From positions 992,001 through 1,056,000 of the forward strand of contig CAVPDR010000002.1 in the NCBI GenBank assembly GCA_963702705.1: a stretch of DNA of 64,000 nt, written 5' to 3'. The translations under genes and the position numbers were made by a program. This document shows positions 28,382-37,421 of this stretch, piece by piece. The DNA is from VRUE01 sp963702705. GTDB lineage: Bacteria; Actinomycetota; Thermoleophilia; Solirubrobacterales; 70-9. The notes beneath the pieces are model-generated. The model was given only the letters and a program-made list of their open reading frames with translations. It had not been told where the DNA came from and did no database searches. The stretch's first letter is position 1; every line of letters starts with the position of its first letter.

Positions 28382-29705
28382 ACTTGTAGGGCTGCAGCGC
28401 GGTGATGCTGGAGTAGCCGGTGAGGTAGATGCGGCGGCCGTCGGAGATCACCGGCGAGTAGGTGCCGCGGCCGTAGTGGAAGACCTTGCGGCCGCTCTTC
28501 ATCATGAAGCCGCTGGTCGTGTTGTTGGTGAACTCGGCGACGTAGACGATGTCGCCGATCGCCGAGAGCGAGCCGACCACCTGGCCGCCGGCCGAGCGGC
28601 TCCAGCGCACGCTGCCGTCCTTGGCGTCGAGCGCGTAGACGTTGCCGTCGAAGGAGCCGATGTAGACGGTCGGCGGGCTGTGGCGGGTGGTCGAGACGGT
28701 CGGGCCCGAGTAGGCGTAGCCGCCGGTCGAGTAGCTCCAGGCGAGCGTGCCGTCCTTGAGGTCGAAGCTGTAGACGCGGTCGTCGTTGTTGCCGGCGTAG
28801 ACGCGGCCGAAGGCGACGGCGGGGGTCGAGTAGAACTGGCCCGAGGTGCCGAAGCCCTGGCCGAGCGAGCCGCTCTGCCACTTCAGCTTGCCGGTCTTGG
28901 CGTCGACCGCGTTCATGTAGCCGCCGTAGTCGCCGACGTAGAGGGTGCCGTGGTAGTAGGCGGGGGCCGACTTGACCGGGCCGCCGAGGGCGGTCGCCCA
29001 GCGCACGTTGCCGCTGATCGTGCTCAGCGCGTAGAGGTTGCCGTCCTCACAGCCGAAGTAGACGGTGCGGCCGATCACCACCGGCGAGGACTCGGCACGG
29101 CCCGGCAGCGAGTGCTTCCAGATCGACCTTGCCGGTCTTGGCGTCGAGCTTGACGATGTGGCCGGGGACGAGGTTGACGATGTAGAGGCGGTGCTTGGAG
29201 TAGGCCGGCGAGGAGGCGTTGAGGCGGCCGAGGCTGCGTTCCCAGAGCACCTTGCCGGTCTTCGCGTCGAGCGCGAAGGCGGTGCCGTTGTTGTTGATCG
29301 CGTAGAGCTTGCCGCCGACGTAGATCGGCGGGAACTCAAGCAGCGGCCGCTCGGTGTAGCGCCAGAGCTTGCGGAACGGCGGCTTGATCCCCTTTGCCGG
29401 CAGGTAGCGGGTGCGGGCCGGATTGAGCCCGAACATCGGCCAGTTGACGGTCTTTTCCTCCGGCTTCGGCGGCTTCTGCGGAACGAAGGTGGCGTGCGAG
29501 TTGTGGACGTCGGCCGGCCGCTTGAGCAGCTCGTAGGCGAGCACGCCGGCACCGATGACCGCAAGCACGGCGGCGACAATCAGGCCGACCGCCAGCCCGC
29601 GCCGGCTGTGCCAAAAGTGGCCGACGGCGCCCCAGACGCCGACCAGGAGCGTTTTCCAGAATCCCGTCAGCGGCGCGGCCCCCGCTCCTTGACGCGCGGT
29701 CTCAT
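28278..29705 (-). CDS. Membrane-anchored PQQ-type beta-propeller protein, frameshifted
   Basis: An N-terminal membrane anchor (RRGLAVGLIVAAVLAVIGAGVLAYELL) leads into PQQ/quinoprotein-like repeats such as GKLYAINNNGTAFALDAKTGKVLWERSLG, GTLYVGDYGGYMNAVDAKTGKLKWQSG and DGNVYALDAKDGSVRW. One extra base near 29115 (DAKTGKV then IWKHSLPGRAESSPVV) breaks the frame. The anchor frame has no ATG or GTG upstream of GTG 29568, while ATG 29705 lies in another frame. A second indel near 29665 is therefore likely, and the start is uncertain. It probably resembles BamB-like or sensor propellers; no catalytic site is visible. Confidence 0.72.
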
Positions 29706-29715
29706 CCGCGCTCGC

Positions 29716-30160
29716 TCAACCCGCCGCGGCTGCGCGCCGTTCCGACTCCTTGGCAACCCCGCCGATCAAGCCCTTGATCGCCTGCTTGACCGCGGCGACG
29801 ACGGCAAAGCCGACAATCGGCAGCGTCGGCTGCGTCTTCACGGCGTAGACCATCTTGGTGCCGTCGCCGTTCGGCGTCAGCTCCACCGTGCCGACGTGGT
29901 CGCGCACCGGCAGCCCCGAGAGCACCGTGTAGGAGAAGCGAGCTGGGCGCCTCGTAGGCGATCACTTCCTCCCGCATTGGCGGCCCGACCGCGGTCAGCT
30001 TCCGAATCGCTCCGACCCCGTTCGGGTCGGTATCCCCCACCCGCTCGAGCTCGGACTTCCGCAACGGCGTCAGCTCCGAATACTTGGCGTGATCCGTGAG
30101 CACTTCGAACACCGTCTCCGGCGGCGCGGCTATCTCGCGATTGAAAGTGAAGCTGGCCAT
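29716..30160 (-). CDS. SRPBCC-family (polyketide cyclase/START-like) protein, frameshifted
   Basis: Starts ASFTFNREIAAPPETVFEVLTDHAKYSELTPLRKSELERVGDTDPNGVGAIRKLTAVGPPMREEVIAYEAPS. After one extra base near 29940 it continues RFSYTVLSGLPVRDHVGTVELTPNGDGTKMVYAVKTQPTLPIVG. This is the usual pattern of small SRPBCC ligand-binding proteins (~147 residues). They bind hydrophobic ligands in a deep pocket; the ligand is unknown. It lies just upstream of the PQQ-propeller gene on the same strand. Confidence 0.78.
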
Positions 30161-30182
30161 CGCGAGCAGCCTACAGAGGGAG

Positions 30183-31183
30183 CTACGTCAACCGCCAGCG
30201 GCGCGGATCCGTCCCCTCGACGGCCGCCACTTCGCCAACGATCGCCATGTGGTCGAGGCAGGAGAGGACGATCTGCAGGACCCAGGCGCTGACCGGGGTG
30301 TTGACGTTGTCGGCGCCGACGATCTCGGCGACGATCTCAAAGCCGGTCCTCTCGCCCTCGCCTAGCGCGTCGCGGGTCTTGCCCAGCAGCTCGCCGACCT
30401 GGCGCCGCGCCTCGGCGATCTTGGCCTCGGGATCGCGGAAGGGGCGCCCGTGGCCGGGCAGGCAGAGGTCGACGTCGAGCGGCTCGACCTCGTCGAGGCT
30501 GGAGAGGAATTCGCCGACCGGGTCGGGGCTGTGGCCGTGGTCGAAGAAGAGGACCGTGCGGCCGAGCAGGTGGTCGCCGGAAATCATCAGCTTGCTCTCG
30601 GGCTGGTGCAGGACGACGTGGGAGGGCGCGTGGCCCGGGGTCTCGTGGACCTGCCAGGAGCCTAGGTCGGTCTCGACCTCACCCCGGGCAGCAGGTCGCG
30701 GTCAGGCTCGACGATCGCGTCGATCCCGTTATCGCCGTCCTCGCTGCGCTCGCGGTAGCGTTCGAGCCCGGCGGCCGGGACGCCGCTTTGGCGCGCGACC
30801 TCGAGCCGCTGCTCCAGCGCCGCCGCCGGGTCGTCGGCGAGCAGGCGCACGTGCTCCCACCTGGGATGCATCCAAAGCTCGCAGCCGGCGTTCTCGACGA
30901 TCGGAGCGGCGAGCCCGTAATGATCGGTGTGGGAGTGGGTGCAGACGAGCAGCCTCACGTCGGCGAGGTCGAAGCCGGCCTGAGCGAGGGCGAGATCGAA
31001 CTGGCGCATCCGCCCCTTGCCGCCGATCCCGGTGTCGAAGAGGACGATGCCGCCGTCGGCGGCGACCGCCCAGGCGTTGCCATGGGGGACGCCGGGCCAG
31101 GGAAGCGGCAGCCGCAGCCTCCAGATCCCCGGCAGCACCTTCTCTGCGCGGGGGGCCTCGGGCCGCTTGCGCTGGTCAGCCAT
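30183..31183 (-). CDS. Metallo-beta-lactamase-fold hydrolase, frame broken by one missing base
   Basis: The N-terminal frame has PHGNAWAVAADGGIVLFDTGIGG and the metal motif CTHSHTDHYG (HxHxDH, ~residue 88). The second frame restarts with WQVHETPGHAPSHVVLHQ, SGDHLLGR and LPGHGRPF (third metal histidine). One missing base near 30683 (GV then EVETDLGSW) separates them. Restored length is ~333 residues, like the actinobacterial MBL proteins with a C-terminal helical domain. Two zinc ions would activate water for hydrolysis; the substrate (thioester, lactone or similar) is unknown. Confidence 0.82.
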
Positions 31184-31210
31184 CGGCGCGGGACACTACC
31201 TCCCAGGCGC

Positions 31211-31250
31211 GTCTGACCCCAAGGGGTCCATGTGCCCCACAAAGTCAGAC
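31211..31250. other. Dyad between the MBL and MFS genes
   Basis: GTCTGAC (31211-31217) pairs with GTCAGAC (31244-31250), enclosing CCCC-AA-GGGG. It lies in the divergent promoter region and could be an operator. Evidence is symmetry only. Confidence 0.35.
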
Positions 31251-31297
31251 ACGCTCCTTGAGCGGGGCGCTCTCGCCTCGGATAGGTTGGGCGGTGC

Positions 31298-32869
31298 ATG
31301 GAGTCGAGCAGCCCCAAGCGCGCCGGGCTCGTCCTCGCGTCGCTGATCCTGGTCGCGGCGGTCGCCAACCTCAACCTGGCGGTCGCAAACGTCGCCCTGC
31401 CCGACATCGGCAAGGCCTTCAACGCCGGTCAGACCACGCTCAACCTGGTCGCCGTCGGCTACTCGCTGGGGCTGGCAACCTCGGTCCTCTACCTCGGCGC
31501 GCTCGGCGATCGCTACGGCCGCAAGATGATGCTGCTGCTGGGCATGGGGCTGACGATTCCCGCCTCGCTGCTGGCCGGCTTCGCCCCCTCGATCGGCGTC
31601 CTCTTCATCGCCCGGGTGATCGGCGGCGTCGCCGCCGGCATGGCCTTCCCGACCACGCTGGCGTTGATCACGGCGCTTTGGTCGGGCAACGACCGCACCC
31701 GCTCGATCGCGCTCTGGTCGGCGATCGGCGGTGCGATCGCCTCGCTCGGTCCGCTGCTCTCGGGCGCCCTGCTCGAGCAGTTCGACTGGGGCTCGGTCTT
31801 CCTCGTCACCATGCCGCTGGCGACGCTCGCCCTCTACCTCGCCTGGCGCTACGTCCCCGCCCACGTCAACGAGACCACCGAGCCGGTCGACAACCTCGGC
31901 GGCATCCTCTCGATCCTGCTGGTGGCGGCGCTGGTGCTGGGGATCAACCTGGCGCCGGTGCCGGGCAAGGGTGCGCTGGCGATCGGCCTCGGCATCGTCG
32001 CCCTGGCGACGACCGCGGCCTTCGCCCTGCGCCAGCGCCGCGCTGCCTCGCCGCTCTACGACCTCGAGGTGGCAAAGCGACGGGTCTTCTGGGTCGCGGC
32101 CTGCGCCGGGATCATCGTCTTCGGCTCGTTGATGGGGGCGATGTTCATCGGCCAGCAGTTCCTCCAGAACGTGCTCGACTACTCGACCCTCGACTCCGGC
32201 CTGGCGATCCTGCCGGCCGCAGTGCTGATGGTGATCGTCGCGCCGCGCTCGGCGAAGCTGGTCGAGGCGCGCGGCGCCCGCTTCACCCTGCTCGCCGGCT
32301 ACGTCTTCTGCGTGCTCGGCTTCCTCACCATGCTGCTGCTCTGGAAAGACAACATCGAATACTGGAAGGTGGGCCTCGGCTACGCCTTCATCGGCATCGG
32401 GGTCGGCTTCGCCGGCACGCCGGCATCGCACTCGCTGACCGGATCGGTGCCGGTGAAGCGGGCCGGGATGGCCTCCGGCACCGCCGACCTGCAGCGCGAC
32501 CTCGGCGGCGCGATCATGCAGTCGATCTTCGGCGCCCTGCTCACCGCCGGCTACGCCGCCGCGGCCAGCGCCGCGATCGCCTCCTCGGGCGAATCGGCCA
32601 AGGTGACCGAAAACGTCGAAGGCGAGCTGACCAAGTCCTTCTCCAGCGCCGCCGACCTCGCCTCGCAGTACCCCCGCCACAGCGAACAGATCATCGAAGC
32701 CGCCAAGGTCTCCTTCCTGCAAGGCGACGCCTGGGCCTATGGGGCGGGCATCGTCGCGATCCTGCTCGGCGGCGCCCTCGTCTTCTTCGCCTTCCCGAAG
32801 AAAGACGAAGAGGAAGCCCTGCTGGCCCAGTACGACATAGAAGACACCCGGCCCGCCACCGCGACTTGA
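31298..32869 (+). CDS. MFS efflux transporter of the DHA2 (14-helix) family
   Basis: The 523-residue polytopic protein shows the MFS signatures NLNLAVANVALPDIGKAF, LGALGDRYGRKMMLLLGM (motif A, G-D-R-x-G-R-K/R) and RVIGGVAAGMAFPTTLALI. WSAIGGAIASLGPLLSGALLEQFDWGSVFLV carries motif C of drug:H+ antiporters. About 14 helices are visible, as in the EmrB/QacA group. It probably exports small hydrophobic compounds using the proton gradient. It is followed after 4 nt by the LtrA gene, suggesting co-transcription. Confidence 0.9.
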   Translation: MESSSPKRAGLVLASLILVAAVANLNLAVANVALPDIGKAFNAGQTTLNLVAVGYSLGLATSVLYLGALGDRYGRKMMLLLGMGLTIPASLLAGFAPSIGVLFIARVIGGVAAGMAFPTTLALITALWSGNDRTRSIALWSAIGGAIASLGPLLSGALLEQFDWGSVFLVTMPLATLALYLAWRYVPAHVNETTEPVDNLGGILSILLVAALVLGINLAPVPGKGALAIGLGIVALATTAAFALRQRRAASPLYDLEVAKRRVFWVAACAGIIVFGSLMGAMFIGQQFLQNVLDYSTLDSGLAILPAAVLMVIVAPRSAKLVEARGARFTLLAGYVFCVLGFLTMLLLWKDNIEYWKVGLGYAFIGIGVGFAGTPASHSLTGSVPVKRAGMASGTADLQRDLGGAIMQSIFGALLTAGYAAAASAAIASSGESAKVTENVEGELTKSFSSAADLASQYPRHSEQIIEAAKVSFLQGDAWAYGAGIVAILLGGALVFFAFPKKDEEEALLAQYDIEDTRPATAT

Positions 32870-32873
32870 GAGG

Positions 32874-34061
32874 ATGGCGGCGATGGCCGCCGCAGCGGAA
32901 AAACACCAGTCTCGCCTGGGCACCACGCTGCGAGACGGCGAGCGGGTAACGCCGCTCGAGCTCTTCTTCGACCTCGTCTTCGTACTGGCGATCACGCAGT
33001 GCACGGCGCTGATGTCCCACCACCCGACCTGGTCCGGCCTGGTCCAGGGCCTGCTGGTGCTGGGCATGCTCTGGTGGGCCTGGACCGGCTACTCCTGGCT
33101 GACCAGCGTGATCGACCCCGAGGAGGGCGCGGTGCGGCTGGTCATGTTCGGGGCGATGGCAGCGCTGCTGCTCGTCTCGCTCTGCGTGCCGGAAGCCTTC
33201 GGCGGACTGGCGCTCGCCTTTGCTCTGATCTACGGAGTCGTTCGCTACGCCCAGATCGCGCTCTTCATGCTCGCCAGCCCGGATGACGATGCGCTGCGCC
33301 ACTCGGTACTCGGGCTGGGCATCAGTACGGCGATCGCGGTCGTACTGCTGGCCTCGGCCTCCCTCTTCGACGGCCTCGCCCAGGGAGCGCTCTGGGCGCT
33401 CGCCCTCTTCCTCGACATGGCCGGGCCTTACTTCTTCGGCTCCGAGGGCTGGAAACTGGTCCCGGGACACTTCGCCGAGCGCCACGGGCTGATCGTGATC
33501 ATCGCCCTCGGCGAGTCGATCGTCGCGATCGGGGTCGGCGCCTCGCACACGCTGAACCTGGGCATCGGCACGGCCGCGGTCCTCGGCGTCGCCCTGGCGG
33601 CGGCGATGTGGTGGATCTACTTCGACGTCGTCGCGATCGTCGCCGGCCGGCGGCTCTCGGAGGCCGAGGTGGGAAGGGTGCAGAACGAGATGGCGCGCGA
33701 TTCCTACTCCTACATGCACCTGGTGATGGTGGCGGGGATCGTGCTCACCGCCCTCGGCTTGAAGACGACGATCGGCCACTTCGACGACCACCTGGAGGCG
33801 GTCCCCGCATTCGCCCTGCTCGGTGGCCTTGCCGTCTACCTGATCGGCCACGTCGCCTTCCGCTACCGCCACGTTCACACGATCAACCGCCAGCGGCTCG
33901 GCCTGGCGATCGTCCTGCTGATCCTGGTCCCGGTCGCGACCGAGGTGCCGGCGCTGCTCGCCCTGGCCGTCGTCAACGTGCTGATCTGGACGATGATCGC
34001 CTACGAGACCCGCCTCTACGGCGAGGGCCGCCAGGCGGTTCGCCGTCCCCAATCCGCCTAA
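32874..34061 (+). CDS. ltrA: Low temperature requirement protein A (LtrA) family membrane protein
   Basis: The 395-residue protein opens with the family hallmark VTPLELFFDLVFVLAITQCTALM and WWAWTGYSWLTS. Later LvPGHFAERHGLIVIIALGESIVAIGVGA appears, with about ten membrane helices. The family was named after a Listeria gene needed for growth in the cold; its molecular activity is not established. It sits 4 nt after an efflux transporter and overlaps the convergent membrane-protein gene by 4 bp. Confidence 0.88.
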   Translation: MAAMAAAAEKHQSRLGTTLRDGERVTPLELFFDLVFVLAITQCTALMSHHPTWSGLVQGLLVLGMLWWAWTGYSWLTSVIDPEEGAVRLVMFGAMAALLLVSLCVPEAFGGLALAFALIYGVVRYAQIALFMLASPDDDALRHSVLGLGISTAIAVVLLASASLFDGLAQGALWALALFLDMAGPYFFGSEGWKLVPGHFAERHGLIVIIALGESIVAIGVGASHTLNLGIGTAAVLGVALAAAMWWIYFDVVAIVAGRRLSEAEVGRVQNEMARDSYSYMHLVMVAGIVLTALGLKTTIGHFDDHLEAVPAFALLGGLAVYLIGHVAFRYRHVHTINRQRLGLAIVLLILVPVATEVPALLALAVVNVLIWTMIAYETRLYGEGRQAVRRPQSA

Positions 34062-34762
34062 ACGGTACGGCGGCGACGCGGGCCGAGCGGGTGCTCGAAC
34101 TCCTGCATCAGCCCGGCCACGGCAAAGCAGAGCGCGCCGGTCAGGGTGCCCCAGTTGGCGATGCCGACGTTGATCGCTTCGGCACTCGCGGGTTCGACGA
34201 ACGAGGCCACCGCGGAGACCATGAAGAGGAGCGAGCCGATCTGGTTGATGCCGACGATCCACCAGCCGAGGTCGCGATGGCGCCAGAAGCGGCGGCCACG
34301 GCCGATCTCGACCAGGGCCAGATGGCCGGAGATCAGGAAAAGCGAGCAGCCGACCATGTCCGGCGACCAGACCAGGCGATTCTCGGCCGCCGGGCTGAGT
34401 TCGGAGATGAACGAGTCGACCAGGTTGATCGCGAAGACCAGCGTGCCGGCGAAGAGGACGACGGCGCTCAGCCACTGCAGTCGCTGCGGTTCGCGCGACC
34501 ACCAGCGCCAGCGCGGCGGCTCGGCCTCGGGATCGCTTGGCTCGTTGACCACCTGCAGCACCGAGCCGTAGCCACCGGTGCTGAAGAAGACGCCGCCGAC
34601 CAGATAGATCGACGCGCAGGCGGTTGTCGAGGCCCCGGCCTGGGCCAGGGCCGCGCCGAGCGCGAACAGCGATCCCCCGATCAAGAACGCGGTCGCCGCG
34701 ACCGCGTTCAGCAGCCAACTACGGCGCGACGAACCTCGCGGGGTCTGGACCGATGCGCTCAC
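34058..34762 (-). CDS. Predicted integral membrane protein of unknown function
   Basis: A protein of ~234 residues with about six hydrophobic segments (e.g. LLNAVAATAFLIGGSLFALGAAL, ASIYLVGGVFFSTGGYGSVLQVV, WLSAVVLFAGTLVFAINLV) and acidic/basic loops. Alternating segments carry GG and FFS motifs reminiscent of YrhK-like membrane proteins, but I cannot assign a family. GTG 34762 is chosen because the longer frame (to 34816) would overlap the aldo/keto reductase by almost 100 bp; even so the overlap is 44 bp. Confidence 0.65.
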   Translation of the reverse strand: MSASVQTPRGSSRRSWLLNAVAATAFLIGGSLFALGAALAQAGASTTACASIYLVGGVFFSTGGYGSVLQVVNEPSDPEAEPPRWRWWSREPQRLQWLSAVVLFAGTLVFAINLVDSFISELSPAAENRLVWSPDMVGCSLFLISGHLALVEIGRGRRFWRHRDLGWWIVGINQIGSLLFMVSAVASFVEPASAEAINVGIANWGTLTGALCFAVAGLMQEFEHPLGPRRRRTV

Positions 34763-35555
34763 CGCGGTCGAGTCTCGCGAATTCCGCCATCTCTTCGTCG
34801 TTGAGCTCGAAGTCAAAGACCTCCATGTTCTCGCGCATCCGCTCCGGACTCACCGACTTTGGGATGACGACGTTGCCGAGCTGCAGGTGCCAGCGCAGGA
34901 TCGTCTGCGCGGGGGTCCTGTCGTGCTGATCGGCGATCCCCACGATCGTCTCATCGTCGAGCAGAGCACCCTGAGCCAGCGGGCTCCAGGCCTCGGTCGC
35001 GACGTTGTGATCGGCGTGCCAGGCGCGCAGGTCGGCCTGCTGAAGACCCGGGTGCAGCTCGACCTGGTTCACGGTCGGCCTCGTGTCGGTCTCGACCCCC
35101 AGTCGTTCGAGGTCCTCGACGCGGAAATTGGAGACGCCGATCGTGCGCGCCGCCTCCTCCTCGTAGATGCGCTCGAAGGCGCGCCAGGTGTCGACGAAGC
35201 GATCCTCACTCGGGACGGGCCAATGAATCAGGTAGAGATCGACATGATCGAGGCCGAGCCGCGCGAGGCTTCCCTCGAAGGCGGCCAAGGTCGAGTCATG
35301 GCCCTGCTGCGAGTTCCAAAGCTTGGTGGTGACAAAGACATCCTCGCGAGGCAGGCCCGAAGCGGCGAGGGCGGCGCCGACTCCGGCCTCGTTGCGGTAG
35401 GCGGCTGCCGTGTCGATGTGCCGATAGCCGATCTCGAGCGCGGCCTCGACCGCTGCCTGGGTGTCCTCGGGTGGGATCTGAAAGACGCCGAATCCGAGCT
35501 GCGGGATCTCGATGCCGTCGTGGAGCGCAAGTCTTGGAATCGTCAATTGGGTCAT
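34719..35555 (-). CDS. Aldo/keto reductase
   Basis: The 278-residue (beta/alpha)8 NADPH-dependent oxidoreductase has IPQLGFGVFQIPP, the family signature GYRHIDTAAAYRNEAGVGAAL with catalytic Asp and Tyr, TKLWNSQQG with the active-site Lys, DLYLIHWPVPSED and TIGVSNF. It closes with VIPKSVSPERMRENMEVFDFEL, the cofactor-phosphate site. It matches 2,5-diketo-D-gluconate reductase-like enzymes (AKR5 group); the real substrate is unknown. ATG 35555 is chosen over two upstream ATGs because it follows AAGGAAG at proper spacing. Confidence 0.92.
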   Translation of the reverse strand: MTQLTIPRLALHDGIEIPQLGFGVFQIPPEDTQAAVEAALEIGYRHIDTAAAYRNEAGVGAALAASGLPREDVFVTTKLWNSQQGHDSTLAAFEGSLARLGLDHVDLYLIHWPVPSEDRFVDTWRAFERIYEEEAARTIGVSNFRVEDLERLGVETDTRPTVNQVELHPGLQQADLRAWHADHNVATEAWSPLAQGALLDDETIVGIADQHDRTPAQTILRWHLQLGNVVIPKSVSPERMRENMEVFDFELNDEEMAEFARLDRGERIGPDPARFVAP

Positions 35556-35694
35556 GGCTTCCTTTTTTGTCATGATAGCTCCATTGCTGTCATGAATAGT
35601 GAGGAAAGCGATACCCACTCAGGCGATTTTTATGCCCGCCGCGAATCTGGCTTTCCAGCCAAATTAACGAACTAATAAGTATTCTCGAAGCCAA

Positions 35695-36495
35695 ATGGTC
35701 AAGCCCACCCAACCGGTTCGGGGCCGGCCCAAGCAGTCTTCGAGCGTACCGCTGACGGACACTGGCGAGCTCGACCGCGACAGCGACGTCCCCCTCTACT
35801 TCCAGCTCGCAGCCGCGCTCAAGGTCATGTTGGAGGTGGACGAGTGGGAAGCCGGCGCCCGCTTTGCCTCCGAGCGCGAGCTCGAAGAACAGTTCAACGT
35901 CTCGCGAGCGGTGATCAGGCCGGCGCTCGAGCTTTTGGTCGGCGACGGCGCGATCGTCCGGGTCAAGGGCTCTGGCGCGTTTGTCGCGCCTCCGCGGAGC
36001 GAAGCCCGGGTCGGTGGCCTGGTCGGCCTGTGGTCTGAGCAGCGGGGGGCCCGAACGGTCCAGGTGCTCAGCGCACGCAAGCGCCGGCCCGACCGCACCG
36101 TCTCGCACTTCCTCCAGATCGAGGACCGGCGCACCCCGGTCGCGCACGTGCACGCGGTGGTCGACGCCGGCAAGCCGTCGGTCATCCTCATCGACTCCTT
36201 CTCCTCGGTCGCGCTCGTCCCCTGGCTGCTGCCCACCGCCCAGGCGTTCGAGGCCAACGAAAAGCCACCCCGGCCGAGTGGGCTCGACTTGACGCGTGCC
36301 ACCGTCTTGATCGAGCACACCTTCTTCGGCGAGTGGGGCTCCTCGCAGGTCGGCGCCGCGGCCGGCGATCCGGCCCTGATGGGGCGCTTCGTCCAGTTCG
36401 CCCTATGCAAGGGGGTCAACGGCGAGCGTCCGGTCGAGTTCGCCCGCCTCATCTATCGCGCCGACGGCGCCCAGCTGGCCTTCGAGCTCGGCTGA
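35695..36495 (+). CDS. GntR-family transcriptional regulator with UTRA-type ligand domain
   Basis: The 266-residue protein has a winged helix in the N-terminal third: VPLYFQLAAALKVMLEVDEWEAGARFASERELEEQFNVSRAVIRPALELLVGDGAIVRVKGSGAFVAPP. A C-terminal domain (residues ~100-266) of the HutC/UTRA effector type follows. It stands 41 bp before an ABC transporter operon and a Rieske oxygenase gene in the same direction, so it probably controls this catabolic cluster in response to a substrate or intermediate. In its 140-bp upstream gap TCATGA occurs twice, at about 35570 and 35590. Confidence 0.87.
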   Translation: MVKPTQPVRGRPKQSSSVPLTDTGELDRDSDVPLYFQLAAALKVMLEVDEWEAGARFASERELEEQFNVSRAVIRPALELLVGDGAIVRVKGSGAFVAPPRSEARVGGLVGLWSEQRGARTVQVLSARKRRPDRTVSHFLQIEDRRTPVAHVHAVVDAGKPSVILIDSFSSVALVPWLLPTAQAFEANEKPPRPSGLDLTRATVLIEHTFFGEWGSSQVGAAAGDPALMGRFVQFALCKGVNGERPVEFARLIYRADGAQLAFELG

Positions 36496-36536
36496 GCCTA
36501 GCTTCTTGAGCGCTATGGAAAGATCAACTGATCGTC

Positions 36537-37421
36537 ATGACCGAGCTGGGCCAGAACCTGATCGACGCCCTCGCGCTCGGCAGCCTCTACGCGCTGATCG
36601 CCCTCGGCATCACGCTCGTCTACACGGTGATGGGAATGATGAATTTCGCCCACGGCGAGTTCATCATGCTCGCCGCCTACGCCCTCTTCGTCTTCGCCGG
36701 AATGCCCTTTGCGGCGGCCGTCGCGTGCGCGCTCCTGGCCGGAATCGCGATCGCGCTCCTCGCCGAGCGGACCGCCTTCCGGCCGGTGCGTGAGGCCGAC
36801 CTCTCGGCCCAGCTCGTCACCTCACTGGCGGTCGCGGCGATCCTGCAGAACACGGTCGCGGTGACCGTCGGCGCCCGGGCACAATCGGTCGAGACGCCGG
36901 CCGCGATCAGCGAATCGACCAGCGTCGGCGGCATCTCGGTGCCGAATCTGGAGTTCGTCACGCTCGGGCTGACGGCGATCGTCCTGGTCGGCCTCGGCTG
37001 GCTGCTCTACCGGACCAGGACCGGGCTGGCGATGCGGGCGGCGGCCGAGAACTTCGACATGGCGCGCCTGCTCGGCGTCCGCGCCGACCGGGTGATCGCG
37101 ATCGCATTCGCGATCAGCGGTGCGCTCGCCGCCGCGGTCGGCGTGCTGATCGTGATGCAGACCGGCCAGGTGTCCCCGACGATGGGGCTCACCCCGGTCC
37201 TGGTCGGCTTCGTCGCGGTCGTGATCGGCGGCTTCGGCCGCATGTTCGGCGCCGTCATCGGCGGCCTGCTGCTCGGCGCGCTCTACTCCCTGCTCGGGGT
37301 CTACCTCCCCGCGGGTCTCGTGCCGTTCCGCGAAGCGATCGTCTTCACCTTCCCCGTGCTGATCCTGATCGTCAGGCCGCATGGCCTGCTCGGGGGAGAG
37401 ATCGGCAAGGCCCGGGTGTGA
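36537..37421 (+). CDS. Branched-chain amino acid-type ABC transporter permease (LivH-like)
   Basis: The 294-residue integral membrane protein has the LivH pattern: QNLIDALALGSLYALIALGITLVYTVMGMMNFAHGEFIMLAAYALFVF, RTRTGLAMRAAAENFDMARLLGVRADRVIAIAFAISGALAAAVGVLIVM (the EAA-like loop contacting the ATPase) and VVIGGFGRMFGAVIGGLLLGA. Eight to nine helices are visible. These systems import branched-chain amino acids, but many homologues take up aromatic acids, amides or urea. With a Rieske oxygenase next door, an aromatic substrate is plausible. The stop overlaps the next start as GTGA. Confidence 0.92.
   Translation: MTELGQNLIDALALGSLYALIALGITLVYTVMGMMNFAHGEFIMLAAYALFVFAGMPFAAAVACALLAGIAIALLAERTAFRPVREADLSAQLVTSLAVAAILQNTVAVTVGARAQSVETPAAISESTSVGGISVPNLEFVTLGLTAIVLVGLGWLLYRTRTGLAMRAAAENFDMARLLGVRADRVIAIAFAISGALAAAVGVLIVMQTGQVSPTMGLTPVLVGFVAVVIGGFGRMFGAVIGGLLLGALYSLLGVYLPAGLVPFREAIVFTFPVLILIVRPHGLLGGEIGKARV

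Noticed and set aside
30089..30665. Plus-strand frames opposite the MBL gene
   Set aside because: No motifs; the minus strand carries metal-binding motifs across a single indel.
31196..34718. Very long minus-strand frames opposite the MFS and LtrA genes
   Set aside because: Low-complexity Arg/Asp/Glu translations without motifs; the plus-strand genes show membrane helices and family signatures.
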